Source: an uncultured Maribacter sp. (lineage in GTDB: Bacteria; Bacteroidota; Bacteroidia; Flavobacteriales; Flavobacteriaceae). From it: a DNA stretch of 64,000 nucleotides. Position 1 is the stretch's first letter. The number at the start of each line of letters is the position of its first letter. A program made the translations under genes and the position numbers. The DNA lies in contig NZ_CANMBB010000002.1 in NCBI RefSeq assembly GCF_947495965.1, forward strand, positions 186,001 through 250,000, read 5' to 3'. Under the pieces are notes generated by a model. It ran no database searches. It was given only the letters and a program-made list of their open reading frames with translations, and had not been told where the DNA came from. Positions 25,945 to 34,360 of the stretch are shown here, piece by piece.

Positions 25945-26376
25945 ATGTCTTTTTATACTAAAATAGCAGGTTTAAGTATTTTCATCTTCCTTATTTTTGG
26001 ATGTAAAAAAGAACCTAAAGAAGAAGATTATATTTGGAAACCAATTATGGTTACTGCAACCGCATATAATTCTTTAGCATCGCAAACCTCTAGCACGCCT
26101 AATATTACTGCATGGGGAGATACTTTAGTACCAGGTATGAAATGTGTTGCGGTTTCTAGAAACTTAATTTCACTAGGCATTACGCATAACACACAAATTA
26201 AAATAGAAGGTTTAGAAGGCATTTATACTGTAAATGACAAAATGAATAAAAAATGGCGTAATAGAATTGATATTTATATGGGAATAGATGTTGCAAAAGC
26301 TAAAGAGTGGGGGAGAAAGAAAAAGAAAATATACTATCGTGTTAAAAAGGACTCATTAAATACTAATTTAAAATAG
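25945..26376 (+). CDS. 3D-domain lipoprotein (double-psi barrel)
   Basis: The 143 residues begin with a lipoprotein signal (FLIFGC) and then a 3D (Asp-Asp-Asp) domain of the MltA/RlpA-like barrel type: VTATAYNSLASQT, AWGDTL, CVAVSR, the central VNDKM and the C-terminal RIDIYMG. The three acidic residues (in WGD, NDK and RID) are in the expected order. Such domains act on or bind peptidoglycan. It lies 2 bases before an amidase gene, which supports a joint cell-wall role at the periplasmic side of the outer membrane. Confidence 0.85.
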   Translation: MSFYTKIAGLSIFIFLIFGCKKEPKEEDYIWKPIMVTATAYNSLASQTSSTPNITAWGDTLVPGMKCVAVSRNLISLGITHNTQIKIEGLEGIYTVNDKMNKKWRNRIDIYMGIDVAKAKEWGRKKKKIYYRVKKDSLNTNLK

Positions 26377-26378
26377 TA

Positions 26379-27035
26379 ATGAGCAGAATTCTTTTTATTT
26401 ATTGTTTTTTATTTTTTTCTTGTACATCTAATATTAAAATAATAGACAAACCAATAGTTTTTGATGTAGAAAGAAAACAACTGACTTTAGAGTATTTGGA
26501 AAATAGATATGGGCTACGACAAAAAGAACCTACAATTATTCCCAAAATTATAGTTTTGCATTGGACGGTGTTTTCTACTTTAGAAGCATCTTTTAATGCC
26601 TTTAATTCTTCTAAACTACCAAATTGGAGACCAGATATTAAAAATGTAAGTGGTCTTAATGTTTCTTCACAGTTTATGGTAGATCGCAACGGAACTATTT
26701 ATAGACTTATGCCGGAAACAACCATGGCAAGGCATGTAATAGGATTAAACCATTGTGCAATTGGTATTGAAAATGTTGGTGGCGGTAAGGAACTTCCATT
26801 AACTAAGGAGCAGTTACAAGCAAATATAGATTTGATTTATTATTTAAAAGAAAAGTACTCAGACATAGATTTTCTTATAGGTCATTATGAATATACTAGA
26901 TTTGAAGGAACTCCGCTATGGTTAGAAAAAGATGTTAAATACCGAACTATAAAAACAGATCCAGATACACTTTTTATGAAAAAAATACATGAGGCTACCC
27001 AAAATCTAGAGTTTAAAGAAATCCCTAATTTTTAA
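26379..27035 (+). CDS. N-acetylmuramoyl-L-alanine amidase (Amidase_2)
   Basis: The 218 residues contain a lipoprotein-like signal (FLFFSC) and an Amidase_2/PGRP domain that cleaves the MurNAc-L-Ala bond. Zinc ligands are visible: His in IIVLHWTVF, His in MARHVIGLNHCAIGIEN, and a late His/Asp pair in LIGHYEYTR ... KTDPD. The central SQFMVDRNGTIYRLMPE is typical. It follows the 3D-domain gene by 2 bases and precedes an M14 peptidase by 5 bases, giving a three-gene murein or peptide degradation set. Confidence 0.9.
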   Translation: MSRILFIYCFLFFSCTSNIKIIDKPIVFDVERKQLTLEYLENRYGLRQKEPTIIPKIIVLHWTVFSTLEASFNAFNSSKLPNWRPDIKNVSGLNVSSQFMVDRNGTIYRLMPETTMARHVIGLNHCAIGIENVGGGKELPLTKEQLQANIDLIYYLKEKYSDIDFLIGHYEYTRFEGTPLWLEKDVKYRTIKTDPDTLFMKKIHEATQNLEFKEIPNF

Positions 27036-27040
27036 TTTAT

Positions 27041-28510
27041 ATGAAAAAACACGTATTACTACTGCTTTTAAGCTTGCTATCTTCTATAGCTTTTAGCCAA
27101 GAAAATGATATAACAACAGCATTATATACCACTTATGAAACCTATAAAGAAACAGCAATAGCAAAGCGAAGAATAAAACATGAAGATTTACAACCATTAC
27201 TAACACATTATAAAAGCGTTTCTGGTTTTACTGTAGCCAAAGTAGGTACATCTATAGCAGGTAGAGATTTATCTTTAGTAAGTATTGGTACAGGAAAAAC
27301 ACAAGTATTTTTATGGTCCCAAATGCATGGCGATGAGCCAACAGCAACACAAGCAATTTTTGATATTTTAAAATTTTTGGAAAGCCCTGATTTTAAAAAG
27401 GAAAAAGATGCTATCCTAACTAATTTAACACTACATTTTCTTCCCATGTTAAATCCAGACGGAGCGGCATTATACCAACGTAGAAATTTATTGGGCATAG
27501 ATATTAATAGAGATGCTTTACGATTACAATCTCCAGAAGGAAAAACTTTAAAACGTGTTAGAGATAGCCTTACTGCTAATTTTGGATTTAATTTACATGA
27601 CCAAAGTATTTATTACAATGCAGAAAGAACCAGTAAGCCAGCAACAATTTCATATTTAGCACCAGCATATAACTATGAAAAAGATGTAAATGAAGTCCGT
27701 GCAAATGCTATGAAGGTTATTGTATTTATGAATAACATAATTCAAAAATATGCTTCAGGACAAGTAGCCAAATATAAGGACGATTTTGAACCTAGAGCTT
27801 TTGGCGATAATATGCAGAAGTGGGGAACCAGTACTATTTTAATAGAATCTGGCGGTTATAAGAATGACATAGAAAAGCAAGAAATAAGAAAACTTAATTA
27901 TGTATCCATCCTTGCTGCTATATACAGTATAGCAACTCAGAATTTTAAAGATATAGACATTGCAGAATATGAAAAAATACCAGAAAACGATAAAAAATTA
28001 TTCGATTTAAAAATTGAAGGAGCAAAGTACCTTTTAAATAACAAAGCTTATAAAATAGATGTTGGTATAAATCGCTTAGAAGTTAATAAAGAGAACTACT
28101 CCAATTTTTGGTATAGCAGCAGAATATTAGACCAGGGAGATTTATCTACCTATTTTGGGTATGAAACTTTTAATGCATCAGGGTATACTATAAAACAAGG
28201 AAAAGTGTATCCAAAACAAATAGCTACAATTAATGAGGCATCTAGCCTAGATTTTATTTCTCTTTTAAAAGAAGGATATACCCATCTTAGAATTTCTAAA
28301 ATACCATACAAACAACTTTCTTCTCCATTCCCTTTACATATTATAGGGGCTAAATTTATAATTCCAGAAAAGTTACTATTACAACCAGGTATAAATCCTA
28401 CGTTTCTCTTAGAGAAAAATGGTGTCAATAAATATGCTGTAATTAATGGTTTTTTAATTAATCTAGAAAATGGGGAAGGAACTTTTAAAAATGCAATGAT
28501 TTATAGGTAA
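27041..28510 (+). CDS. M14 family zinc carboxypeptidase, secreted
   Basis: The 489 residues start with a Sec signal (SIAFSQ). The M14 domain shows the zinc pair His96 and Glu99 in QMHGDEPTATQ, the NPDGAALYQRRN substrate-binding block, the third ligand His in NLHDQSIYY, and the catalytic Glu in LIESGGYKN. About 150 residues of C-terminal beta-rich extension follow. It would trim C-terminal residues from peptides or murein tripeptides; M14 enzymes with a nearby amidase are often murein endopeptidase-like. It ends 8 bases from a convergent microprotein. Confidence 0.9.
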   Translation: MKKHVLLLLLSLLSSIAFSQENDITTALYTTYETYKETAIAKRRIKHEDLQPLLTHYKSVSGFTVAKVGTSIAGRDLSLVSIGTGKTQVFLWSQMHGDEPTATQAIFDILKFLESPDFKKEKDAILTNLTLHFLPMLNPDGAALYQRRNLLGIDINRDALRLQSPEGKTLKRVRDSLTANFGFNLHDQSIYYNAERTSKPATISYLAPAYNYEKDVNEVRANAMKVIVFMNNIIQKYASGQVAKYKDDFEPRAFGDNMQKWGTSTILIESGGYKNDIEKQEIRKLNYVSILAAIYSIATQNFKDIDIAEYEKIPENDKKLFDLKIEGAKYLLNNKAYKIDVGINRLEVNKENYSNFWYSSRILDQGDLSTYFGYETFNASGYTIKQGKVYPKQIATINEASSLDFISLLKEGYTHLRISKIPYKQLSSPFPLHIIGAKFIIPEKLLLQPGINPTFLLEKNGVNKYAVINGFLINLENGEGTFKNAMIYR

Positions 28511-28517
28511 TAAATAG

Positions 28518-28685
28518 TTAGTAACTAAATCGTATTGGACTATCAATTCCGTAAATTAAAAGCGCTGTATACATACCAAAAATAAGTAGCAATACTACTG
28601 TAAATAATAATAGTATAATACTTCGCACTACATTAGGGAAAAGACTTAATGCTGTTTTTTCAAAAATATCGTTTAGTACATCCAT
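28518..28685 (-). CDS. 55-residue single-pass membrane microprotein
   Basis: Frame from ATG 28685 to TAA 28518: MDVLNDIFEKTALSLFPNVV, then RSIILLLFTVVLLLIFGMYT, then ALLIYGIDSPIRFSY. One amphipathic N-terminal helix is followed by a strong membrane segment (about 21-45). The composition is clearly coding-like and there is no better frame. It lies between convergent M14 and the OmpA lipoprotein gene, with its own 165-base upstream gap. No named family is recognised; small single-pass proteins often modulate larger membrane complexes. Confidence 0.6.
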   Translation of the reverse strand: MDVLNDIFEKTALSLFPNVVRSIILLLFTVVLLLIFGMYTALLIYGIDSPIRFSY

Positions 28686-28800
28686 AATCTTTCTTTTTAG
28701 TATTTTTCATTTCGTTTTTAGGATGTAGGTAGTTGTTCTTTGGGTTCTCTATACTATAACAATTTATAAGATAAAAACCCTACCAGAATTTATAAAAAAA

Positions 28801-28830
28801 TAAAGGGAAAGCATTTGCTTCCCCTTTAAA
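28801..28830 (-). terminator. Terminator for the OmpA-family gene
   Basis: TAAAGGGAAAGC and GCTTCCCCTTTA form an imperfect stem with an ATTT loop, with A-rich flank giving U-rich RNA on the minus strand. One mismatch. Confidence 0.55.
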
Positions 28831-28849
28831 ATAAAGTATGTGATACTTT

Positions 28850-29680
28850 TTATAGATTATTCTCCGCATCTAATAAAGCAAAGAATTTGTCTAAATTAGG
28901 AAGAATAACAATTTTTGTTCTTCTGTTTTTAGCTCTATTATCTCTAGTATCATTTTCTACTAAAGGTAAATAAGAACTTCTACCAGATGCAATTAATTTT
29001 GCAGGATCTACATTATATTTGTTTTGAAGTATACGAACAACAGAAGTTGCTCTTTTTACACTTAAATCCCAGTTATCTTTAAACATAGCTGTATTAATGC
29101 TTCTAGAATCTGTATGGCCTTCTACCATAACTTCCATGCTAGATTCCGAATTAATCACTTCTGCTAATTTAGCTAAAACTGTATTTGCTTTACTACTTAC
29201 TCTGTAACTACCACTGTTAAAAAGTAATTTATCAGAAATATTAATCATAACTACTGTTTTATCAATATTTACATCAACATCCCCATCTTCATCAGAAATA
29301 GATTTTTTTAAATTGTAAGAAATTGCAAGGTTCATAGAATCTTGTAAAGTCTTAGCACCTGCCAATTTAGCTGGGTCTACATTTTTTAATGTAGCTCTCA
29401 TTTTCTTTTTAGTGTTGTTGCTCATAACTGCAATACCATCAACACTTGTCATTTGGCTATCGTTTATTTCTTTTAAAGAGCTAATTTTATTGTTATACTC
29501 TGTAACTCTAGCTTCAATTTTAGCCATTTTAGACTCTAATTCTTCTTTTTCCACTTGTGTTTTAGATAAAACACTTTTAGTGCTAGATAAATCGTTCTCT
29601 AAAGCAACATATTTCTTTTTAGAAACACATGAAGCTAATAATGCAACAGATAACGTACTTGTAATTAATAATTTTTTCAT
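28850..29680 (-). CDS. OmpA-family lipoprotein
   Basis: The 276-residue protein has a lipoprotein signal (VALLASC), a coiled-coil stretch (about 28-75, YVALENDLSSTKSVLSK and following heptads) and a C-terminal OmpA domain (about 140-262) with VMVEGHTDSR, DNWDLSVKRATSVVRILQ, and RSSYLPLVENDTRDNRAKNRR. The domain binds the diaminopimelate of peptidoglycan, so the protein tethers outer membrane to cell wall. The Asp and Arg residues of the binding pocket are present (TDSR and NRRTK). Organised as a single gene with its own terminator. Confidence 0.92.
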   Translation of the reverse strand: MKKLLITSTLSVALLASCVSKKKYVALENDLSSTKSVLSKTQVEKEELESKMAKIEARVTEYNNKISSLKEINDSQMTSVDGIAVMSNNTKKKMRATLKNVDPAKLAGAKTLQDSMNLAISYNLKKSISDEDGDVDVNIDKTVVMINISDKLLFNSGSYRVSSKANTVLAKLAEVINSESSMEVMVEGHTDSRSINTAMFKDNWDLSVKRATSVVRILQNKYNVDPAKLIASGRSSYLPLVENDTRDNRAKNRRTKIVILPNLDKFFALLDAENNL

Positions 29681-29833
29681 CTTCTTTTAAAAAATAGGTT
29701 TCAATATCTACGGTAAATTTTATAATAAAGATGTTTTTAATCGATATTTATATCTAACTTCTACCATAAACAACTGTTAAACAGTATTTTATTTTTAATT
29801 TTTTTGAGATATTTTTCAATAAAAAAAATGAAA

Positions 29834-29855
29834 AAAGGCTCTAAAAAGAGCCTTT
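29834..29855 (-). terminator. Terminator for the VWA lipoprotein gene
   Basis: AAAGGCTC (29834-29841) and GAGCCTTT (29848-29855) form an 8-bp stem with a TAAAAA loop; the flanking A-run gives a U tail on the minus strand. Confidence 0.75.
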
Positions 29856-29880
29856 AGTATATAAAATAAATGGTATTTTC

Positions 29881-30972
29881 TTAATTACAACCTCCTTTAA
29901 AGCCAGATGCATTAAATTTAGTTTGCACAGCTCCTTGCTTACTACCGTTCCTTACTTGTATGGCTAAATTGTTTTCTCCACTACCATCTCTCTTAGGACT
30001 ACAATATTCAAATAGATAAAAACTATTTGCATGTTCCGAAACTTTAAAAGAAATATCATTAAAAGTATTTTCTAACTCTTCTTTATTACTAGCAAAAACA
30101 CTAGAAGTTTTTCCTATTTCTGTTAATACATCCGTATCAATCTCAGCACCTAAACCTATAGAGAAAAAAGAAATATTTGCATTAGCTTCGGTTACCTTTT
30201 TAAGAGCAGCATCTTTTGTATATCTAGATGCTTGGTCTGTACCATCGGTAAATAAGACAACAGATGAGGCTCCTATAGTTTCATTCTTTGTACTTTGCTT
30301 TAGTACTTCTTCTGCTATGTTTGTTGCTTTTATTACTGCTCCATATAAATCTGTAGAAGGGTCATTACTTATATCCTCTGTAATTTCATCTACCGAAGAC
30401 ATTAATTCTTGTCTGTCTGATGTAAGTTCATTAAGTAAATGCAATGTATCTTCCCCATCAAACCAATAAATTGCCATTTTAAAAGATTCTTGCGTAGTTG
30501 CTGGCATTACATTGTCTATAAAACTAGTAGTTGCAGATTTTAATTCTTCTAAACTGCTACTTAATACGCTATTACTTAAATCTAACACTAAAATAGTATT
30601 GTTATTAAATATTTGTGAGTTAGGTGAAATTCTTGCAAAAGACTCTGATGTAGATATGGTATTAAAACACGCATCGTTTCTACCTTGTTCGTAAATCGTA
30701 AATTGGTCTGCAGTTAAACCTGGTACTGGTTTACCTTCGGTATCGGATACTTTAAAGAATATAGAAACTTTACCTGGTAGGGTCGTAAATTCATCCTGTA
30801 TAGATAATACCAAATCGCTCTCATCTAAACCTAAACAATCATCTACAGGTTTTCCTTTTCCTAAACCATCTCCAAGGTTCAAGTTTAAATTTACATCATC
30901 ATCTGCATTTCCACATGAAATAGCTATAAATATTAGAAATAATACGCTTACAGCTTTAACAATATTTTTCAT
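29881..30972 (-). CDS. VWA-domain surface or periplasmic lipoprotein
   Basis: The 363-residue protein starts best at ATG 30972 (MKNIVKAV), which puts the lipobox IAISC near residue 20; an earlier TTG would leave an odd N-terminus. The region after the signal is Asp/Asn/Leu-rich. A short Ig-like region (FKVSDTEGKPVPGL, DQFTIYEQG) precedes a von Willebrand A domain (about 120-310) with the full MIDAS set: DLSNS, a Thr in the middle loop region, and LFTDGTD. It should bind a divalent ion and a protein ligand. The C-terminus has two Cys that may form a disulfide. A single gene; partner unknown. Confidence 0.85.
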   Translation of the reverse strand: MKNIVKAVSVLFLIFIAISCGNADDDVNLNLNLGDGLGKGKPVDDCLGLDESDLVLSIQDEFTTLPGKVSIFFKVSDTEGKPVPGLTADQFTIYEQGRNDACFNTISTSESFARISPNSQIFNNNTILVLDLSNSVLSSSLEELKSATTSFIDNVMPATTQESFKMAIYWFDGEDTLHLLNELTSDRQELMSSVDEITEDISNDPSTDLYGAVIKATNIAEEVLKQSTKNETIGASSVVLFTDGTDQASRYTKDAALKKVTEANANISFFSIGLGAEIDTDVLTEIGKTSSVFASNKEELENTFNDISFKVSEHANSFYLFEYCSPKRDGSGENNLAIQVRNGSKQGAVQTKFNASGFKGGCN

Positions 30973-31113
30973 TTTCAATAATTTTGAGTTCAACTAGCAG
31001 AACGATGGTTTTAAACATTAAGTATAGTTGTACTTAAATTATATGTTAAAGATTGTTAAAGAAACTCCAATTAGTTTATTTTACTTTTATAAAGGTTTAT
31101 TTTGTTTGCTAGT

Positions 31114-32124
31114 ATGATACATGAGTTTAAGAAAATAGTAGAGAGTAGTAACCAAGCCAAGAAAAAAGGATACAAAACGGTATTAGCTACTGTGGTTGCA
31201 TTAGACGGTTCCTCGTATAGAAGACCTGGAGTACGTATGCTTATATGGGAAAACGGGAAATTCACAGGCGCTGTAAGTGGTGGTTGTGTAGAAAAAGAAA
31301 TTGAAAGGCAAGCTACAACCGTTTTTGCAACTGGAATACCAAAAATTATGACCTATGATGGTAGGTTTAGACTTGGCTGTGAAGGTATTCTTTATATTTT
31401 AATTGAGTTGTTTAACCCCAACAAAGAGTTCTTGGATTTATTTGCAGAAACATTAAAAAAAAGAAAAGGGTTTTCGCTTAGTTCTTATTACCTCAAAGAG
31501 GATTCTAAAAACCAGGATTATGGTACTTTGTGTTTTTTAGAGGATAAAACTTTTTCTATACAAGGGAAAGAAATTAATACCAGTTCATTTTTGAAGTTTA
31601 CTCAAGATATGGCTCCTAATAATAAGTTGTTACTAATAGGAGCAGAGCATGATGCGGTACAATTATGTTCTTTTGCTACTGCTCTAGGTTGGGATGTAAC
31701 TGTTATTACTACCCCTTTAGAAGAAAAGGATATTTTTGACTTTCCTGGTGCAAAGGAGCTAATTCCTGTAGAACCAGAATTACTTAGTACGGAAAATATT
31801 GATGCCCACACTGCTGTAGTACTAATGACACATAGTTATGCAAAAGATTTAAAGTACTTACTGGCTATAAGTAATACCTCTCCTATGTATTTAGGGACTT
31901 TGGGACCTGCAAAAAGAAGAGAAAAATTGTTACATGAATTTATGGAACATAAACCAGATATAGATCTAGAATTCATAGAAAATATTCATGGGCCTGCTGG
32001 TTTGGATATAGGAGCAGAAACTCCGCAAGAAATTGCCATTTCTATTATGGCTGAAGTTTTGGCTGTAGTTAGGAATAAAAAACCAATAATGCTTAAAGAT
32101 AAAGTAAACGGAATTCACCAATGA
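31114..32124 (+). CDS. XdhC-like molybdenum-enzyme maturation protein
   Basis: The 336-residue protein has the two XdhC parts: an N-terminal domain with ALDGSSYRRPGVRMLI and GAVSGGCVEKEIERQ, and a C-terminal Rossmann fold with LLLIGAEHDAVQLCSFATALGWDVTV and AVVLMTHSYAKDLKYL. XdhC proteins carry molybdenum cofactor and help insert or sulfurate it in xanthine-dehydrogenase-type enzymes. ATG 31114 is chosen over TTG 31102. Its end overlaps a MocA-like gene by 4 bases. The target molybdoenzyme is not in the window. Confidence 0.9.
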   Translation: MIHEFKKIVESSNQAKKKGYKTVLATVVALDGSSYRRPGVRMLIWENGKFTGAVSGGCVEKEIERQATTVFATGIPKIMTYDGRFRLGCEGILYILIELFNPNKEFLDLFAETLKKRKGFSLSSYYLKEDSKNQDYGTLCFLEDKTFSIQGKEINTSSFLKFTQDMAPNNKLLLIGAEHDAVQLCSFATALGWDVTVITTPLEEKDIFDFPGAKELIPVEPELLSTENIDAHTAVVLMTHSYAKDLKYLLAISNTSPMYLGTLGPAKRREKLLHEFMEHKPDIDLEFIENIHGPAGLDIGAETPQEIAISIMAEVLAVVRNKKPIMLKDKVNGIHQ

Positions 32125-32729
32125 GTTTAGAACCTTCTACTGCTATTATTATTCTTGCTGCAGGTGCATCTACCAGAATGAAAAATAAAATAAAGCAGCT
32201 ACTGCCATGGAAAGAGAGTACCTTTCTAGGAAATACTATAAAAGTTTCTAAAGAATCTTTAGGGAAAGAAATTCTAGTAGTTTTAGGAGCTTATGCAGAT
32301 AAAGTACGTCTAGAATGTATAAAACAAGACGTAAATTATATTATAAACCCTAATTGGAAAAATGGTTTAGGCTCTAGTATTGCGTCTGGTGTAAAACAAA
32401 TACAAACATTAGAAAACAAATTCCAAAACATTTTAATTTTATTAGCAGACCAACCTTATATTACTACAGAATATATAAATGCTATGATAAAAGATGCTAC
32501 AAATTCTAAGATTGTGGCTACTACGTATGCGCATGGTTTTGGTGTTCCTGCTTTATTTAATGCCAAATACTATGCTACTTTAGAAAATTTGAATAAAGAT
32601 TTTGGAGCAAAAAAGCTTTTAGAACAGGAGAAGCAAGAAATTAAAAAATGTGGGTGTACTTTAAATATTTTAGATATTGATACTTTTGAAAGCTATTTGC
32701 AATTAGTTGCACAAAAAACACCAAAATAA
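32121..32729 (+). CDS. MocA/MobA-like nucleotidyltransferase
   Basis: The 202 residues hold a GT-A-like nucleotidyltransferase fold: IIILAAGASTRM with the LPWKESTFL loop, and ILLADQPYIT with the metal-binding Asp. The L-x-A-G-x-S-x-R-M-G-x-x-K pattern is altered to KNKIKQLLPW. It would attach CMP or GMP to molybdopterin. Its 4-base overlap with xdhC matches known xdhC-mocA pairs, so I prefer the MocA (CMP) role. Cytoplasmic. Confidence 0.85.
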   Translation: MSLEPSTAIIILAAGASTRMKNKIKQLLPWKESTFLGNTIKVSKESLGKEILVVLGAYADKVRLECIKQDVNYIINPNWKNGLGSSIASGVKQIQTLENKFQNILILLADQPYITTEYINAMIKDATNSKIVATTYAHGFGVPALFNAKYYATLENLNKDFGAKKLLEQEKQEIKKCGCTLNILDIDTFESYLQLVAQKTPK

Positions 32730-32871
32730 TTCTCCTACTTGCATTTTATTACCATCTGTATATCAATCAATTACATGTTAAAAAACGGAAACCTCTATTT
32801 TTGTGAGGTTATAAGTTTGCACAATTATCTTAATACGCATACCTTTAGTAAGAATTATAATACGTTGTAGT

Positions 32872-32892
32872 TCGTCGAAAGCTGATGCTTTG
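32872..32892 (+). promoter_or_regulatory. Shared upstream word TCGTCGAAAG, copy 1
   Basis: TCGTCGAAAG, followed by TGATGCTTTG, lies 72 bases before the ATG of a small lipoprotein gene. A close match is found 67 bases before another lipoprotein gene (35038). It could be part of an alternative-sigma promoter or an operator. Weak evidence. Confidence 0.3.
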
Positions 32893-32953
32893 GTACAATT
32901 TTTTTAGTACTGCTATTGTTATTTAAGGGTTACAAACCCCTAAAAACAATATT

Positions 32954-33097
32954 ATGATTACTAAAAAGCTTTATTTTTTGGCAGCATGTTTTTGTCTTGT
33001 TGCATTAAATTATTCTTGTACAGAAGAATCAACAGCGGAGACTGATGATACTTACAGCGTGTATAAAGATGAAATAAGTGACGAAAGAGATACTTAA
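32954..33097 (+). CDS. 47-residue small lipoprotein
   Basis: ATG 32954 to TAA 33095-33097 encodes MITKKLYFLAACFCLVALNY, then SCTEESTAETDDTYSVYKDE, then ISDERDT. The N-terminus is a lipoprotein signal with Cys22 as the likely lipidated residue (LNYSC), leaving an acidic tail of 25 residues. It overlaps the next gene by 20 bases in another frame. Together with the two genes that follow it forms a compact unit of unknown role. Confidence 0.68.
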   Translation: MITKKLYFLAACFCLVALNYSCTEESTAETDDTYSVYKDEISDERDT

Positions 33098-33593
33098 AGA
33101 ACTTTTAAAAGCGGTGGCAATCATTGTATTGTCATCGCTACCTTATATTCATGATGTTATTACTATCCGTGGAGGTACTTTCCCTACTTGGGTTCCAGAT
33201 TTAGGCATTCAAGAATTTTTAACCAATTCTGAAGGTTATGTTGTAGGTTTTTCTAGTTACCGCGTATTTATTTATACTTTATTAATTCATGTATTTGCTC
33301 ATTTAGGTTATTTAGGATGGTTTTTTGAAGCCAGGGATAAACTTTATAGACCATTTTTATTAGTTCCTGTTGCTTTAAGTTTATATCAGATATTTGTAAT
33401 TATGTTTGATATAAGAGGAACGGAATTAAATACGCCGAATACAAAAATTATATTAACTATAGTTATTAGTTCCCTATTGGCGATAAATTTCTTTTTTAAT
33501 AATAAAAAAATACTATCAGACCATTTTCTAAAGCATAAAGGTTCCCTCGAAACTAAAAAACCATTACAAACCGCAGAAGAAGAACACATATAG
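33078..33593 (+). CDS. Multi-pass membrane protein, family not recognised
   Basis: The 171 residues have about four membrane segments (about 8-26, 63-82, 95-114, 120-140), and a hydrophilic C-terminus. The start is GTG 33078 (no ATG before the second segment), inside the end of the lipoprotein gene, which suggests coupled translation. Notable words are PYIHDVITIRGG, FPTWVPDLGIQEFL and SYRVFIYTLLIHVFAHLGYLGW. I do not recognise the family. A gap of 12 bases leads to the next gene. Confidence 0.68.
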   Translation: MTKEILKELLKAVAIIVLSSLPYIHDVITIRGGTFPTWVPDLGIQEFLTNSEGYVVGFSSYRVFIYTLLIHVFAHLGYLGWFFEARDKLYRPFLLVPVALSLYQIFVIMFDIRGTELNTPNTKIILTIVISSLLAINFFFNNKKILSDHFLKHKGSLETKKPLQTAEEEHI

Positions 33594-33605
33594 TACCCAC
33601 AAACC

Positions 33606-33929
33606 ATGTATAACAACGGAACACAATTTAATTTTGTAAAAGGCGCAGTAGGCGTTATAAACACAAAGCTAGGAGAAACTTTAAAAAGACTTAATCAAAT
33701 ATTATACGGCGTTGTAGAAGCAAAGCCATATACGTTTGATTGGGATTATATAATAAAAGAATATGAAGCTACCTGTGCAGGTGGCGATATAGACGAATTT
33801 TGCTCTAGTTTTGTTCACGGCTACGCCATGATGAATAACTTTTTAAGCGATCACGCTATAAAAGAGGCTATGTATGTAGAACTGAGAGCAAATTTAATTG
33901 CTAAAAGAGTAAGTGGAGAAATAGCATAA
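33606..33929 (+). CDS. 107-residue soluble protein, family not recognised
   Basis: MYNNGTQFNFVKGAVGVINT, then a helical segment KLGETLKRLNQILYG, TFDWDYIIKEYEATCAGGD and a helix-rich C-terminus. There are no signal or membrane segments. Two Cys (in ATCAGG and FCSSF). It ends the three-gene module that begins with the small lipoprotein, and probably works with the membrane protein. Function unknown. Confidence 0.65.
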   Translation: MYNNGTQFNFVKGAVGVINTKLGETLKRLNQILYGVVEAKPYTFDWDYIIKEYEATCAGGDIDEFCSSFVHGYAMMNNFLSDHAIKEAMYVELRANLIAKRVSGEIA

Positions 33930-33983
33930 ATATATTTATGCTTTTTAAACACCATGCAATTAAAACATAATACAGAACTGTTA

Positions 33984-34130
33984 TTAGCTAACTAGTTCTT
34001 CATTTGTATTATCTTCTGTAATTTCATAGTCTTGAAAAATTCCACAAGAAATGTTTTTCTTAACTAAAGATTTTTCAGATTTTTTCTTGCTATTTAAAAT
34101 AGCTTCTATTTCAGGAGAAAGATATTTCAT
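33984..34130 (-). CDS. Possible 48-residue microprotein
   Basis: ATG 34130 to TAA 33984 encodes MKYLSPEIEAILNSKKKSEK, then SLVKKNISCGIFQDYEITED, then NTNEELVS. It has a basic middle (KKK) and acidic tail, with one Cys. Codon use fits the neighbours, and no other gene is in this gap, but there is no homologue in the window and no terminator. It may be a real small gene or chance. The remaining bases to 34360 show nothing I recognise. Confidence 0.4.
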   Translation of the reverse strand: MKYLSPEIEAILNSKKKSEKSLVKKNISCGIFQDYEITEDNTNEELVS

Positions 34131-34360
34131 AATGCTTCCAATTTAAATTTCTATAAAAACGTAGTAATAGTTACTTTGTTGTGTAATTCTTACATTTTTT
34201 TACTTACAAAGTATTAATTACAGTACAATAGTACTTTCTTTTGTTGTTTTTATCTAACAATTTACAAATACTTTGTGATTAATTAACGGAAATTTATAAT
34301 AAAGACATTAAAACACACATTTTTTTAGTTGAAAGTAACTAGTTCGTTGGTAAGCTGCTT

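Noticed and set aside
30973-30993. TTG 30993 as start of the VWA lipoprotein
   Set aside because: ATG 30972 gives a normal-length lipoprotein signal; the extra residues look untranslated.
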